Source: Weizmannia acidilactici
Lineage (GTDB): Bacteria > Bacillota > Bacilli > Bacillales > Bacillaceae_C
NCBI RefSeq assembly: GCF_008974185.1
Contig: NZ_BKZP01000008.1
Span: forward strand, 42,579 to 106,578
Direction: 5' to 3'
Length of the DNA stretch: 64,000 nucleotides
Made by a program: the position numbers and the translations under genes. This document shows, one piece after another, positions 53,142-62,837 of this stretch. A model generated the notes under the pieces. The model saw only the letters and a program-made list of their open reading frames with translations. It was not told where the DNA came from and did no database searches. Within the stretch, counting starts at the first letter, position 1. Each line of letters begins with the position of its first letter.

Positions 53142-53612
53142 TCATGATGAATGCCAAATTTCAATTTTTATTTTTTTTGCGAGTTTCCGCATCTGCGCAA
53201 AAGCCCAATAGCCCATCATGCCGCCGAAAGTGTTGAGCAGGATGTCATCCACATCAAATCCGCCGACATGGAAAAACCCCTGGATCGTTTCCGCCACGGC
53301 CGATGTGGAAAACGACAGCACCCCGGTTTTCCAACCCTTTCTTAACCGCTGGAAAATAAAAGGCAGGAACCATCCGTACGGCATAAACATCAGTATATTG
53401 CCAAACAGATTGAAAAACCAAATGTCGAAATAAAAATAACGGTAATAAAGGATATACATCCGGATCGTTTTAAACGGGATGAAATTATGGTTGGCGGGAT
53501 TGGGTGTATGGCGGTACGGGATGAAAAACAATAAATCCCCCAAACAAGCAGCATACGCGATAAAGGCGATCCAAACCGCAGCATTGATTTTTTTCCGGTT
53601 GCTTTTTCCCAT
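53142..53612 (-). CDS. VanZ-family membrane protein
   Basis: A 156-aa membrane protein with four hydrophobic segments. HNFIPFKTI, NLFGNILMFMPYGWFLPF and ETIQGFFHVGGFDVDDILLNTFGGMMGY are the VanZ motifs. The family protects against teicoplanin in enterococci, but Bacillus members have no proven role. ATG 53612 follows GGAGG at 6 bp, while the frame's first ATG (53618) touches the ribosome binding site. Confidence 0.88.
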   Translation of the reverse strand: MGKSNRKKINAAVWIAFIAYAACLGDLLFFIPYRHTPNPANHNFIPFKTIRMYILYYRYFYFDIWFFNLFGNILMFMPYGWFLPFIFQRLRKGWKTGVLSFSTSAVAETIQGFFHVGGFDVDDILLNTFGGMMGYWAFAQMRKLAKKIKIEIWHSS

Positions 53613-53648
53613 ATGCATCCTCCAGCCTTTTTATGGGCTAGCTTGTCC

Positions 53649-54869
53649 TTACTTGTTCTTATCTATATTATTCGGCGGAAAGCCCGTGTATGCGTCCGCT
53701 TGTACATCGCTTTTTTTAAGGTCTTCTACGGAAACAGCTTCCTGCTTACCGCGGAAGAAGAACTTCATCATCACCGGCGTTACGATCGTGGTCACGAGTA
53801 CAACCATTACCAGAACGGTGAACCAATCCCCGGAAAGCAGTTTTTCCTCCAAGCCGATGCCGGCGATAATGAGTGCCACTTCCCCCCGCGAGACCATCGC
53901 GCTTCCAATGCCGAGCGAATCTTCCCATGAAAATTTCGCCCACCTCGCACCGAGTCCACCGCCCGCGATCTTCGTAAGAACAGCAACGATGATGAGGATA
54001 GCCATCATGCCTAAAAATGGACCGGTCCCCTCCAATTCGGTCTGGATGCCGATCGAAGTGAAAAAAACCGGCACAAAAATGGAATAGCTGACCGTTTCCG
54101 TTTTATGAAATACTTTCTCCTGATATTTTGTCGTACTGATTGCAATCCCGGTAATATAAGCGCCGATGATGGCGGCAACCCCGGCGGTTTCGGAAAAATA
54201 AGCAAAAAGAAAGCAAATGATGAACGATCCGGATAGCAGCGGTTCCGTCACTTTCAAATATGGAAGCTTCCCGAGCAGCCACGGCACGACCTTCCAAGCT
54301 GCGAAGATGGCAATGAAGAAAAATACCGCTTTTTTCAAAAGGACAATCCCTAGATTCGTGTCCCCACCGGCGAGGCTCATCAAAAAAGCCAATGCAACCA
54401 TCACAAGCACATCGTCGATGACAGCCGCCCCGAGTACCACCATGCCTTCTTTCGATTTCAGCTTTCCAAGTTCTTTCAATGTCTGGACAGAAATGCTGAC
54501 GCTTGTCGCCGACAACAGCAGACCTAAAAATGCAGCGCCGAGCCAGTCCAAACCGAGCAAGCGTCCTGCCAGCGCCCCGAAAACGAGCGGGAAAGCAACT
54601 CCGACAGATCCGACCAAAATGGAGGATTTCGCTGATTTTTTAAATTCGTCCAAATCTGTTTCAAGGCCTGCCAGAAACATTAATAAAATGACCCCGATCC
54701 GGCTCATTTCCGAAAGTAGTTCGGAATCGTGGACAAGACCGAGCACAGACGGGCCGATCACAATCCCTGCTACCAGCTTTCCGACAACGGACGGCTGGCC
54801 GAGGCGGACGCTGATGTCCCCGGCGATTTTGGATACAAACAAAATCAAGGCCAATTGTAAAATAAACAT
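53649..54869 (-). CDS. CPA2-family cation:proton antiporter
   Basis: A KefB/NapA-like antiporter, 406 aa, with 12 or 13 membrane segments. GQPSVVGKLVAGIVIGPSVLG, LAGLETDLDEF and a helix-5 motif near GAAVIDDVLVMVALAF (the Asp-Asp ion-binding pair) are present, as is GMVSRGEVALIIAGIG (MVSRGEV) near residue 320. It lacks an RCK/TrkA-N domain, so ligand control of the KefB type is absent. A short hairpin lies directly before its ribosome binding site. The exchanged ion (Na+ or K+) is not certain. Confidence 0.88.
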   Translation of the reverse strand: MFILQLALILFVSKIAGDISVRLGQPSVVGKLVAGIVIGPSVLGLVHDSELLSEMSRIGVILLMFLAGLETDLDEFKKSAKSSILVGSVGVAFPLVFGALAGRLLGLDWLGAAFLGLLLSATSVSISVQTLKELGKLKSKEGMVVLGAAVIDDVLVMVALAFLMSLAGGDTNLGIVLLKKAVFFFIAIFAAWKVVPWLLGKLPYLKVTEPLLSGSFIICFLFAYFSETAGVAAIIGAYITGIAISTTKYQEKVFHKTETVSYSIFVPVFFTSIGIQTELEGTGPFLGMMAILIIVAVLTKIAGGGLGARWAKFSWEDSLGIGSAMVSRGEVALIIAGIGLEEKLLSGDWFTVLVMVVLVTTIVTPVMMKFFFRGKQEAVSVEDLKKSDVQADAYTGFPPNNIDKNK

Positions 54870-54877
54870 CTCCTCAA

Positions 54878-54904
54878 CTCCTTATCGGCCCAATCGATAA
54901 GGAG
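54878..54904 (-). promoter_or_regulatory. Hairpin just before the antiporter ribosome binding site
   Basis: On the minus strand CTCCTTATCG and CGATAAGGAG pair perfectly (10 bp, 7-nt loop) and end two bases before GAGGAG and the start codon. The 3' arm includes AAGGAG, a decoy or alternative Shine-Dalgarno sequence. It may tune translation. Confidence 0.55.
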
Positions 54905-54930
54905 AATGCCGCCACAGCCCCTTAATAGTG

Positions 54931-54968
54931 AAAAAAGCAAGGAGGAGCCTGTGGTGACAGACTCCTCC
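54931..54968 (-). terminator. Terminator of the ABC exporter operon
   Basis: GGAGGAG...CTCCTCC with an inner CTGT/ACAG pair, followed on the minus strand by TTGCTTTTTTC. It lies 50 bp after the permease stop codon. Confidence 0.8.
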
Positions 54969-55021
54969 ATTGACCGACCATATTTAGTTGATTCATATTT
55001 TACTTGGATTATTACGATTTG

Positions 55022-55969
55022 TCAAGAAGCAATGTCGCGCTTTTGGAAATACCAAAACGTCAAGGCCATGAAAACAAGATAGTAAACCGCAAGCACAGCG
55101 AGCGAAAACGGCAATGTGACACCCCCTGCCAGTTTATCCTGGTATGCAAAGACGGACAGGTCCAGATGCGGAAAAATCAGGAATTTTACCCAATGGTACT
55201 TTTCCATGAGAAACAGGAGAATGCCGCCCACTGTATTGGTTATAAACAAAGCAAAGATCCCAATCCCGACCGCCAATGCCTGGCTTTTAAATAGCGTCGA
55301 AAGCATAAACGCAATCGCGCTGACCATCACAAGGCTCGGCAGGTACAGCGCAAATTTCAGAAAAAACTGCGGCCCGATTTCTTTAATTTGATAGTTGTTA
55401 AAATCCAGGCTGTCTTCAATAAACTTTGTATGGAAGCCCCCGGCGCCCTGGAAAATTAAGCCGACTACAAATCCTGAAACAAGCAGCACGGCGAGCAGCA
55501 AAATGGAATATGCAGTAACGGCAATATATTTGGACAGCAGGATTTTCCACCTTTCATGTGGCCGGATCATAAGCTGCTTGATGGTGCCCGTTGCAAATTC
55601 CGACGAAACGTTCGCACTCCCGACGATCACACTGAACAAGGTGACGAAAGATCCGAGCGGAATGACGACATTGTTCATGAAATGCCAGTTAGAATGGGCA
55701 TCCGGATTGATATTGTACTTTAAATAATCTTGATTTCTCTGTATGTTTTGCGCAAGATCGGCATACTGATCAGGATCTTTTTGCATAAGCCGCTCATCCG
55801 CCTTGATTTCCTGCTGGATTTTTGCACGCCAGTCCGGGTCATCTTTACCGTAAATTCTATTGTAAAAAATGGCCGCCACCAGAACAATCGCCACGATGAG
55901 GAGCATGTAGACCCATGCGCTTTTCCGGGCAAAAATTTTCATCCATTCATTTTGCACCAATGCCATCAT
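55022..55969 (-). CDS. ABC-2 type transporter permease
   Basis: A 315-aa permease of the ABC-2/YxlG-type with one N-terminal helix, a long extracytoplasmic loop (about 40-110, rich in Lys/Asp/Gln), and five further helices from about 115. GSANVSSEFATGTIKQLMIRPHERWKILLSKY is the ABC-2 EExxGT-like region. It overlaps the ATPase gene by 4 bp (ATGA), so both are made together. The cargo may be a peptide or antibiotic. Confidence 0.87.
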   Translation of the reverse strand: MMALVQNEWMKIFARKSAWVYMLLIVAIVLVAAIFYNRIYGKDDPDWRAKIQQEIKADERLMQKDPDQYADLAQNIQRNQDYLKYNINPDAHSNWHFMNNVVIPLGSFVTLFSVIVGSANVSSEFATGTIKQLMIRPHERWKILLSKYIAVTAYSILLLAVLLVSGFVVGLIFQGAGGFHTKFIEDSLDFNNYQIKEIGPQFFLKFALYLPSLVMVSAIAFMLSTLFKSQALAVGIGIFALFITNTVGGILLFLMEKYHWVKFLIFPHLDLSVFAYQDKLAGGVTLPFSLAVLAVYYLVFMALTFWYFQKRDIAS

Positions 55970-56904
55970 TTGTTCTCCATCTCTTCCCCGTGATTCGTTA
56001 ATTCAAGGAAACGTTCTTCCAATGTTTTCTTTTCAAAAGCAATTTCATAAACTTTGCAGCCGCTTTTCACCAATGTTTCGTTGATTTTGGCGGCATCTTC
56101 ATATGCTGCCGAAACCGTTATCCGTGAGGAATCCATAGTGCTTACGGCAAAATCAAATTGTTTTTCAATTGCTTGTATCGCCATCGCACTGTTATCCGTG
56201 GTGAAGATGATGTCACGGAGAGAGTTATTTTGTATGCCCGTCGTTTCTTCCATTGTCTCAATGTGGATCAGTTTCCCTTTTTCAATGATGGCATACCGGT
56301 CGCACATCAATTCCATCTCGGACAACAAATGCGAAGAAACCAGCACGGAAACCCCGCTTGCCGCAAGCGTGCGCAAATAATCCCTGAACTCCCGGATGCC
56401 TTGTGGGTCCAAACCGTTTGTCGGCTCGTCGAGGACAAGTAAAAACGGGCTATGTAAAATGGCCTGGGCAACGCCGAGCCGCTGCCGCATCCCTAAAGAA
56501 TATGTTTTTACTTTTTGTTTTAAGGCACCTTCCAGCTTTACGAGCCCGGCCACTTCCATGATTTTTTCCTCCGGAATTTCCTTTCTTGACATTCTTTTAT
56601 AGTGGACAAGATTTTGGTACCCGGTCATATACGAATAAAATTCCGGGTTTTCGACGATCGCGCCGATTTCATTCATGGCACCTTTAAAATCTTCGTCAAG
56701 GCTTTTGCCGCTAATATACACTTCCCCGCTTGTCCGTTTGATCAGGGAAACGATCATCCGGATGATCGTTGTTTTACCGGCGCCGTTCGGACCCAAAAGC
56801 CCGAAGATTTCCCCTTTTTTCACTTCAAAACTGACATTGTCAACGATTTTCTTTGAACGGATTTGTTTCGTCAGCCCTTTGACCGAGAGAGCAATTTCAC
56901 TCAT
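55966..56904 (-). CDS. ABC transporter ATP-binding protein
   Basis: ABC ATPase of 312 aa. Walker A GPNGAGKTTI, Q-loop region GAIVENPEFY, signature YSLGMRQRLGVAQAIL, Walker B LLVLDEPTNGLDP and the switch His (VSSHLLSEM) are all present, and a C-terminal extension of the antibiotic-exporter type (BcrA/YxlF-like) follows. ATG 56904 (MSEIALSV) follows GTAGGGATG; the upstream frame extension is spurious. Partner of the permease. No neighbouring two-component system gives a clue to the substrate. Confidence 0.9.
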   Translation of the reverse strand: MSEIALSVKGLTKQIRSKKIVDNVSFEVKKGEIFGLLGPNGAGKTTIIRMIVSLIKRTSGEVYISGKSLDEDFKGAMNEIGAIVENPEFYSYMTGYQNLVHYKRMSRKEIPEEKIMEVAGLVKLEGALKQKVKTYSLGMRQRLGVAQAILHSPFLLVLDEPTNGLDPQGIREFRDYLRTLAASGVSVLVSSHLLSEMELMCDRYAIIEKGKLIHIETMEETTGIQNNSLRDIIFTTDNSAMAIQAIEKQFDFAVSTMDSSRITVSAAYEDAAKINETLVKSGCKVYEIAFEKKTLEERFLELTNHGEEMENK

Positions 56905-57098
56905 ATCATCCCTACTTTCTGTTAAACTAGTGTTATATAAATATTTACGGAATTGATCCATAAAGGTTTCAATAAATTTCAAATGGAAAAATATGTTGTG
57001 ATCCAGTTCCACCGGATATAATCATATTTTTGTTTTATACACAATAATATATTCATAGTAAAAGATGCTTGATGCCCAGGGAATTAGAGGGATGATCC

Positions 57099-57440
57099 AT
57101 GTCAAAAATCACGTGGAAAGTTGTTTTATTATCCGTCTGCCTGCTTTTGCTCGCGGTCCTGCTGTTTTATCAACGCCCTGTCAGCTCCTATAAGCGCGTG
57201 GAGATTGTAGACAAATTTTATACGCCGAACCGGAAAGAAGTCCCGGTTGCTACAGGCGTGAAAACGAAACGGAAAATAAAATTGGCGCCGACGACGACTA
57301 AACCGTACTGCGCCATGGAATTCAGCAATGGTAAAACCCTTTCAATGGATTGCGATACATATTTAAACTATTCCATAGGGGAAAACGTGAAAATCAAATA
57401 CCGCGGAAATCGCTTAATCGATATCCGCCGGAAAGAATAG
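57099..57440 (+). CDS. Membrane-anchored hypothetical protein
   Basis: A 113-aa protein with one N-terminal hydrophobic helix (residues 8-24) and a basic, extracytoplasmic domain of beta-like sequence with two Cys (PYCAMEF, MDCDTY) that could form a disulfide. I do not recognise the family. It is a single gene with its own terminator, divergent from the ABC operon. Confidence 0.65.
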   Translation: MSKITWKVVLLSVCLLLLAVLLFYQRPVSSYKRVEIVDKFYTPNRKEVPVATGVKTKRKIKLAPTTTKPYCAMEFSNGKTLSMDCDTYLNYSIGENVKIKYRGNRLIDIRRKE

Positions 57441-57441
57441 A

Positions 57442-57481
57442 AAAGGCCGGTTCTTTTGATTATGCAAAAGAACCGGCCTTT
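57442..57481. terminator. Bidirectional terminator
   Basis: A perfect 17-bp stem AAAGGCCGGTTCTTTTG / CAAAAGAACCGGCCTTT with a 6-nt loop between two convergent genes. Confidence 0.9.
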
Positions 57482-57482
57482 C

Positions 57483-58394
57483 TTAGTCTTCCCCGATAAT
57501 TTTTACTTCTGTTTCGAGATCAACGCCGAATTTTTCCTTGACCGTTTTTTGGACAAGTTTGATCAAATTTATATAATCGGTTGCCGTCCCGCCCCCGACA
57601 TTGACCATAAAACCGGCATGTTTCTTGGAGACTTCGACGCCGCCGATCCGCGTCCCCTGCAAGCCGCTGTCTTGGATCAGCTTGCCCGCAAAATACCCGG
57701 GCGGTCGTTTGAATACACTGCCGCACGAAGGATATTCGAGCGGCTGTTTTGACTCCCGGAGAAAAGTCAGCTCATCCATTTTCGCTTTGATTTCCCGATC
57801 GTCCCCCGGCTCCAAGCTGAACGTTCCTTCCAAAACGATTTCCCCATTTTCGGCGATCGAACTCTTCCGGTAATGGAAAGACAAATCGTTTTTTTTGAGT
57901 CTTTTCATCCCGCCGTTTTTCGTGAGGACAAGCGCGCTCGACAGGACATCTTTAATTTCCCCGCCGTAAGCGCCCGCGTTCATATAAAGCGCACCACCGA
58001 CCGATCCCGGAATACCGCAAGCAAATTCAAGACCGGTAAGCTTTTGCTTGAGCGCATAACGGGAAACGTCAATGATGGCCGCCCCGCATTGGGCCGTGAT
58101 ATCATTTCCGGAATGCGAAATTTTTGTTAATCTGGTTAAAATCAGGACGATGCCCCTGATCCCACCGTCTTTGATGATTAAATTGGAGCCGTTCCCCAAT
58201 ATCGTATACGGTACCCCGTTTTCAATGGCAAACCGGACCGTTTTCTGTACTTCTTCATACGTTTGCGGAAAAATCAGGAAATCCGCTTTTCCTCCCGTTT
58301 TGGTAAAAGTGTATTTGCTTAAAGGTTCATCCAGCAACACTTCACCCGAATAAACCAGTGAACGTAGATCGTGCAAAATCGTCTTTTCCGCCAT
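57483..58394 (-). CDS. murB: UDP-N-acetylenolpyruvoylglucosamine reductase
   Basis: Second committed step of peptidoglycan precursor synthesis: reduces the enolpyruvyl group with NADPH and FAD. 303 aa, type II Mur[20 protein letters not shown] and [21 protein letters not shown] (FAD binding), [12 protein letters not shown] with the catalytic Ser, and [16 protein letters not shown] near the end are diagnostic. ATG 58394 follows GAAGGAGAAG. In B. subtilis murB is in the dcw cluster; here it stands alone near the terminus, so a second copy elsewhere is possible. Confidence 0.93.
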   Translation of the reverse strand: MAEKTILHDLRSLVYSGEVLLDEPLSKYTFTKTGGKADFLIFPQTYEEVQKTVRFAIENGVPYTILGNGSNLIIKDGGIRGIVLILTRLTKISHSGNDITAQCGAAIIDVSRYALKQKLTGLEFACGIPGSVGGALYMNAGAYGGEIKDVLSSALVLTKNGGMKRLKKNDLSFHYRKSSIAENGEIVLEGTFSLEPGDDREIKAKMDELTFLRESKQPLEYPSCGSVFKRPPGYFAGKLIQDSGLQGTRIGGVEVSKKHAGFMVNVGGGTATDYINLIKLVQKTVKEKFGVDLETEVKIIGED

Positions 58395-58416
58395 TGTCTT
58401 CTCCTTCTTCGCTGCA

Positions 58417-58923
58417 TTACACGGGCCCGGGTTGCTGATGGTGGCGTGCCGCAGGGTAATGTCGGATCATCAGCACCAAACAAACAAGCGGATACCCGCC
58501 AAGCACAACACCCGAGACGAGCCCGTTTTTTGTCATCCATTCATCGATTATCGTATGTAAAACGAGTGGAACCGTTATGGTGTAGCACGACATTTTCCAT
58601 AAATGCCGGTATGCAAGTTTTCTTTTCATCAGCTTCCGCAGCACATACCCGCAGCAGGCCAGCAGCGAAATGCCGGCGAGCACGGTACATGCCGCCAAAA
58701 GCTCATACACAAACAAAAAATAAAAAACAAACTGGATCATGTTGAGCGATCCGGGCGCCCCGCCTGCAGCGAGATTTGCCGCACGCGGGATGGAAACCGC
58801 AAAAACGAGCAGAAAAATATACATGATTGTCCTGTCCATAGGAATCCGGTTTAATTGGAAAGCTGCTTTTTTGCCCGGCAATAAACAGCTGTATTTAAAT
58901 GCGTCCCAAATTCCCATACCCAT
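58417..58923 (-). CDS. DUF1189-like membrane protein
   Basis: A 168-aa membrane protein with four hydrophobic segments. [36 protein letters not shown] resembles the start of DUF1189 proteins, which are otherwise longer (about 250 aa) and have a large extracytoplasmic loop that is missing here. Function unknown. It ends 22 bp before murB and may be co-transcribed. Confidence 0.55.
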   Translation of the reverse strand: MGMGIWDAFKYSCLLPGKKAAFQLNRIPMDRTIMYIFLLVFAVSIPRAANLAAGGAPGSLNMIQFVFYFLFVYELLAACTVLAGISLLACCGYVLRKLMKRKLAYRHLWKMSCYTITVPLVLHTIIDEWMTKNGLVSGVVLGGYPLVCLVLMIRHYPAARHHQQPGPV

Positions 58924-58983
58924 TCCCCCGTACGCTCCATTACACCATTATAATATAAAAAACGGGATAAAACGAGAACCTTT

Positions 58984-59235
58984 TTAAAGGAGATTCTTTA
59001 ATTCCGCTTCAATTGCCGCTTTTATTTTTTCCAAGCATGCTCCAGGTGTTTCGGCAAAAACCCTTTTCCCGTTTACAATGGCAAACGGGCTGTATGTGCA
59101 CAAGCCGCACGACATTAAGCACTCATTTGAAATGACTGCAACTTCGGGATATTGGGATTCCAACTCGGCTTCCACATCAATGGCGTTGATCAGGCTGCCT
59201 TCGCAAATTTCAACAAGGATTATGCCCAATCCCAA
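58984..59235 (-). CDS. YuzB-like DUF1450 protein
   Basis: An 83-aa protein of the DUF1450/YuzB family. ISNECLMSCGLCTYSPFAIVNGKRV carries the family's CxxxCxxC pattern, and ETPGACLEKIKAAIEAEL is its C-terminal helix. It may bind metal or have an Fe-S/thioredoxin-like fold; the function is unknown. Single gene, divergent from gnd. Confidence 0.82.
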   Translation of the reverse strand: MGLGIILVEICEGSLINAIDVEAELESQYPEVAVISNECLMSCGLCTYSPFAIVNGKRVFAETPGACLEKIKAAIEAELKNLL

Positions 59236-59478
59236 CTCCTCCTCTCATTGCATCCATTATGGAAACACCGTATCATTGTCCATTATACTGTAAACGCGGA
59301 AAAAATCCTAACAGGTGCATGCCTTTTCGAAAATACAAATATTTTGCGGAACCATTGTTTTTTCATTTATAATAATGAGGTATATTTGGTACAATAATGT
59401 AAGACTTCCATTTTGTATGTCCTTGGAACATTAGAATGGTAAGTTTTTACATAATTAAAAAATGTTGAGGTGTCTAGA

Positions 59479-60891
59479 TTGAGCAAACAGCAAATCGGCG
59501 TGGTCGGTTTAGCGGTGATGGGAAAAAACCTTGCTTGGAACATTGAAAGCAGGGGCTACACCGTTTCGGTTTACAACCGTTCCCGTTCAAAAACAGATGC
59601 GATGTTGAAAGAATCGGAAGGGAAAAATATTTTCGGCTATTATACGCTGGAAGAATTTGTGTATTCGCTTGAAAAACCACGGAAAATCCTGCTGATGGTC
59701 AAAGCGGGCGAGGCAACCGATGCTACGATCGAACAATTAAAGCCGCTTCTCGATAAAGGCGATATTTTAATCGACGGCGGCAATACTTTCTTTAAGGATA
59801 CACAGCGCCGCAACAGGGAACTAAGCGAACTGGGCATCCATTTTATCGGCACCGGCGTTTCCGGCGGTGAAGAAGGCGCATTGCACGGGCCGGCCATTAT
59901 GCCGGGCGGGCAGAAAGAAGCTTTCGATCTTGTTGCGCCAATTTTTAAAGATATCGCCGCAAAAGTCAACGGCGAGCCGTGCACAACTTATATCGGTCCG
60001 GACGGTGCCGGCCATTATGTGAAAATGGTTCATAACGGCATCGAATACGGCGATATGCAGCTGATTTCCGAATCATACAGCCTGCTGAAAAATATCCTAG
60101 GCCTAAACGCGGAAGAACTGCATGAAGTCTTTTCCGAATGGAATAAAGGCGAGCTGGACAGCTATTTGATCGAAATCACAGCCGATATCTTCACAAAAAA
60201 AGATCCGGAAACCGGAAAACCGCTTGTTGATGTCATCTTGGATACGGCCGGCCAAAAAGGGACCGGAAAATGGACAAGCCAAAGCGCGCTCGACCTCGGC
60301 GTTCCGCTGCCGCTCATTACGGAATCGGTATTTGCCCGTTTTATTTCCGCGATGAAAGAAGAACGAGTTGCGGCAAGCAAATTGTTGAAAGGGCCGCAAA
60401 ACACTGCCTTTGACGGCGATAAAAAAGCGTTCATCGAATCGGTCAGAAAAGCATTGTACATGAGCAAAATTTGCTCTTATGCACAAGGTTTTGCGCAAAT
60501 GCGAGCCGCTTCCGAAGAATACAACTGGAATTTGAATTACGGCGAAATCGCGATGATTTTCCGCGGCGGCTGCATTATCCGCGCGCAGTTTTTGCAAAAA
60601 ATCAAAAATGCGTATGACCGTGACAGCCATTTGAAAAACCTGCTGCTCGACCCGTACTTCAAAGAAATCGTCGAAAGTTACCAGGATGCCCTCCGCGAAG
60701 TCATCGCAACGGCTGTGCGTTTCGGCGTCCCTGTACCGGCATTGTCCGCAGCGCTCGCTTATTATGATTCATACCGTTCGGCAGTGCTGCCAGCTAACCT
60801 GATCCAGGCACAGCGCGACTACTTCGGCGCCCACACATACCAGCGCATTGATAAAGAAGGCGTCTTCCATACGGAATGGCTCGAATTATAA
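59479..60891 (+). CDS. gnd: 6-phosphogluconate dehydrogenase
   Basis: Oxidative pentose-phosphate enzyme producing ribulose-5-phosphate, CO2 and NAD(P)H; 470 aa. [18 protein letters not shown] (Rossmann motif), [67 protein letters not shown] with the catalytic Lys, and [17 protein letters not shown] identify it. TTG 59479 is preferred because GAGGTG precedes it by 6 bp; GTG 59470 lies within that ribosome binding site. It could be GndA or the gluconate paralogue GntZ; no gnt genes are near, so gnd is given. Confidence 0.92.
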   Translation: MSKQQIGVVGLAVMGKNLAWNIESRGYTVSVYNRSRSKTDAMLKESEGKNIFGYYTLEEFVYSLEKPRKILLMVKAGEATDATIEQLKPLLDKGDILIDGGNTFFKDTQRRNRELSELGIHFIGTGVSGGEEGALHGPAIMPGGQKEAFDLVAPIFKDIAAKVNGEPCTTYIGPDGAGHYVKMVHNGIEYGDMQLISESYSLLKNILGLNAEELHEVFSEWNKGELDSYLIEITADIFTKKDPETGKPLVDVILDTAGQKGTGKWTSQSALDLGVPLPLITESVFARFISAMKEERVAASKLLKGPQNTAFDGDKKAFIESVRKALYMSKICSYAQGFAQMRAASEEYNWNLNYGEIAMIFRGGCIIRAQFLQKIKNAYDRDSHLKNLLLDPYFKEIVESYQDALREVIATAVRFGVPVPALSAALAYYDSYRSAVLPANLIQAQRDYFGAHTYQRIDKEGVFHTEWLEL

Positions 60892-60896
60892 TCCGG

Positions 60897-60931
60897 AAAG
60901 AATCCCGCTGGAACAAGCGGGATTCTTTTTT
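60897..60931. terminator. Terminator of gnd
   Basis: AAAGAATCCCGCT / AGCGGGATTCTTT with a short loop, then T-run, between convergent genes. Confidence 0.9.
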
Positions 60932-61334
60932 AAGGAGAAAACAGCTTAAACACCACTTCACCTTTAATGACTTTGACCCCGTCCTGATTAACGGCGTCGG
61001 TTTCAAACGTTTGCCTTCCCTCAGCCGAATGTTTCAGCCGGGCGGTTAACGTCAGCCGGTCGCCAAGAAAAACCATGCCCGAAAACCGGACCGTGAACTT
61101 TTCTATGTAGCCGGCTTCATAATATGGGGTGAATAGTTTCCCAAGATTGCCCATCGTCCACATCCCGTGTGCGATAATCCCGGGAAGGCCCGCCTTTTTT
61201 GCTGCTTCATCAATCGTATGGATCGGGTTAAAATCGCCGGATGCCCCCGAGTACTTAATCAAATCCATTCTTGAAACCGGCGGCAGTTCAGCCGGTTTTA
61301 GTCTTTCCCCAGGCTTCAGCGCGCGCAGGCTCAT
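60930..61334 (-). CDS. MaoC-like dehydratase, C-terminal-type subunit
   Basis: A 134-aa single hot-dog MaoC protein. YSGASGDFNPIHTIDEAAKKAGLPGIIAHGMWTMG is the hydratase-2 motif with the catalytic Asp and His. Together with the next gene it should make a two-subunit (R)-specific enoyl-CoA/ACP hydratase, as in HadAB-type pairs. The two genes overlap by 4 bp, and an SDR of the FabG type lies upstream in the same operon. Confidence 0.88.
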   Translation of the reverse strand: MSLRALKPGERLKPAELPPVSRMDLIKYSGASGDFNPIHTIDEAAKKAGLPGIIAHGMWTMGNLGKLFTPYYEAGYIEKFTVRFSGMVFLGDRLTLTARLKHSAEGRQTFETDAVNQDGVKVIKGEVVFKLFSP

Positions 61335-61780
61335 GCTTTCATCCCCTTTCGCACCGTTTCGGAAATGATGATTATTTGCGTAGACGTCATGACGATTTCC
61401 CCGCTCTCGTCTTCCGCAACTTTTTTGATAAAAAGAAACCCCATTTCCCCAAGTTTCCCTTTTCTTTCCTGGTATTTTTCAAGCACGCTCCAGCACAGCA
61501 GTTCTTCGCCGACATAAAGCGGACGTTTGTATTCGAAGCCCTGCTCCCCGTGGATGAGGCCCGCTTTCGGCAGCTCGAGCCCTTCAATCGTGCCGTAGTC
61601 AAACGTAACCGGGAATGTCGGCGGCGCAACGTTGTTTTTCAATCCGGCGTTTGCGGCAAAGACAGGATCAATGTAAATGGGATGCGGATCTCCAATGGCA
61701 TCGGCAAATTTTTTGACGGCGCCCCTTTCAATCGTATTCCATACGGTGCTCGAACGTTTTCCGATCAGTTCTTCAAACAT
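61331..61780 (-). CDS. MaoC-like dehydratase, N-terminal-type subunit (FAS1-like)
   Basis: A 149-aa MaoC_dehydrat_N/FAS1-like hot-dog protein: VERGAVKKFADAIGDPHPIYIDP, PPTFPVTFDYG, LIHGEQGFEYKRPLYVGEEL and FLFIKKVAED. It lacks the hydratase Asp-His pair, as expected of the partner subunit that helps to bind acyl chains. It overlaps the catalytic subunit by 4 bp, which implies a heterodimer. Confidence 0.87.
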   Translation of the reverse strand: MFEELIGKRSSTVWNTIERGAVKKFADAIGDPHPIYIDPVFAANAGLKNNVAPPTFPVTFDYGTIEGLELPKAGLIHGEQGFEYKRPLYVGEELLCWSVLEKYQERKGKLGEMGFLFIKKVAEDESGEIVMTSTQIIIISETVRKGMKA

Positions 61781-61800
61781 CTGTATCCCCCCTTCCCCTT

Positions 61801-62562
61801 TTAATCTTTCGGCCCGCCTGCGACATAAAGCACCTGGCCGTTTACAAATGATGATTCTTCCATGGCAAAGAAAAGCACCGCATTAGCAATATCTTCCGGC
61901 TTTCCCGTCCGGCCCACCGGGATCATCGATTGGTTATATTGGATAAAATCGTTGAAATCGACGCCAATCCGCTCTGCTGTTGCTTTTGTCATATCGGTTT
62001 CAATAAATCCAGGCGCAACTGCGTTTGTCGTAATCCCGAATTTTCCAAGCTCGATTGCCAATGTTTTCGTAAAACCCTGCAGGCCCGCTTTTGCGGCAGC
62101 GTAATTTGCCTGGCCGCGGTTGCCAAGCGCGGACGTGGAAGAGGTGTTAATGATTCTCCCGTATTTGTTTTCCACCATGTTTTGCTGGACTGCCTTTGAG
62201 AAAAGAAACGCCCCTTTTAAATGGACATTCATGACCGTATCCCAGTCCTCGTCCGTCATTTTAAACAGCAGGTTGTCCCGGATCACACCCGCATTGTTGA
62301 CGAGAATATCGATTTTGTCGTATTGCCCGAGCACCGCCGAAACCGCCGCTTCCACCTGTGCACGTTTTGAAACGTCGGCTGTTTGCGCCATCACGTCATA
62401 CCCTTTTTCCTTTAATCCTTTTACGGTTTCTTCCAAGGCTTTTTCATTAATATCGACGAGGCAGACTTTTGCCCCTTCTTTCGCAAAAGCAGATGCAACC
62501 GCTTTACCGATCCCCCTGCTTGCACCCGTGACGACCGCAACCCTGTTTTCAAACCTTTTCAA
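61801..62562 (-). CDS. FabG-like 3-oxoacyl reductase (SDR)
   Basis: Classical SDR of 253 aa. VVTGASRGIGKAVA (cofactor motif), LVNNAGVIRDNLLFKM, IINTSSTSALGNRGQANYAAAKAGLQGFTK (Ser, Tyr, Lys triad) and NAVAPGFIETDMTKA make it a FabG/PhaB-type 3-oxoacyl reductase. First of a three-gene operon with the MaoC pair, so it may supply (R)-3-hydroxyacyl substrate to the hydratase, in fatty-acid modification or breakdown. TTG 62562 follows AAAAGGGGGA by 9 bp; the longer frame from 62613 adds 17 residues not typical for SDRs. Confidence 0.87.
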   Translation of the reverse strand: MKRFENRVAVVTGASRGIGKAVASAFAKEGAKVCLVDINEKALEETVKGLKEKGYDVMAQTADVSKRAQVEAAVSAVLGQYDKIDILVNNAGVIRDNLLFKMTDEDWDTVMNVHLKGAFLFSKAVQQNMVENKYGRIINTSSTSALGNRGQANYAAAKAGLQGFTKTLAIELGKFGITTNAVAPGFIETDMTKATAERIGVDFNDFIQYNQSMIPVGRTGKPEDIANAVLFFAMEESSFVNGQVLYVAGGPKD

Positions 62563-62686
62563 CTCCGGATTCCCCCTTTTCCGCAGAAATTTGGCAGCGT
62601 TTTCAATATCCACAAAAAAATAAACGCTGTTTATATTTTAGACTCATTGCACTCTTTTGTAAATATTCTGTTTTTCTTTCGGCATC

Positions 62687-62835
62687 GAAACATTTACTTT
62701 CCTGAAAAAATCCCGATTGAGCTACCGTTTGTCGATTTTAAAACTACGGGGACCTGCTCGTGCTCACCCCTTTACCACGAAGCGGAGCATATCGGGCAGA
62801 TGAAAGCAATGAAGCGGAACATTGATGCCGGGTAA
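62687..62835 (+). pseudogene. Remnant of a DinB-like protein (C-terminus)
   Basis: The end of a 62-codon frame reads ELPFVDFKTTGTCSCSPLYHEAEHIGQMKAMKRNI, which resembles the last helix of DinB/YfiT-type proteins (HxxxHxxQ metal-binding motif). The rest of the gene is gone. Evidence is one motif only. Confidence 0.4.
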
Positions 62836-62837
62836 AC

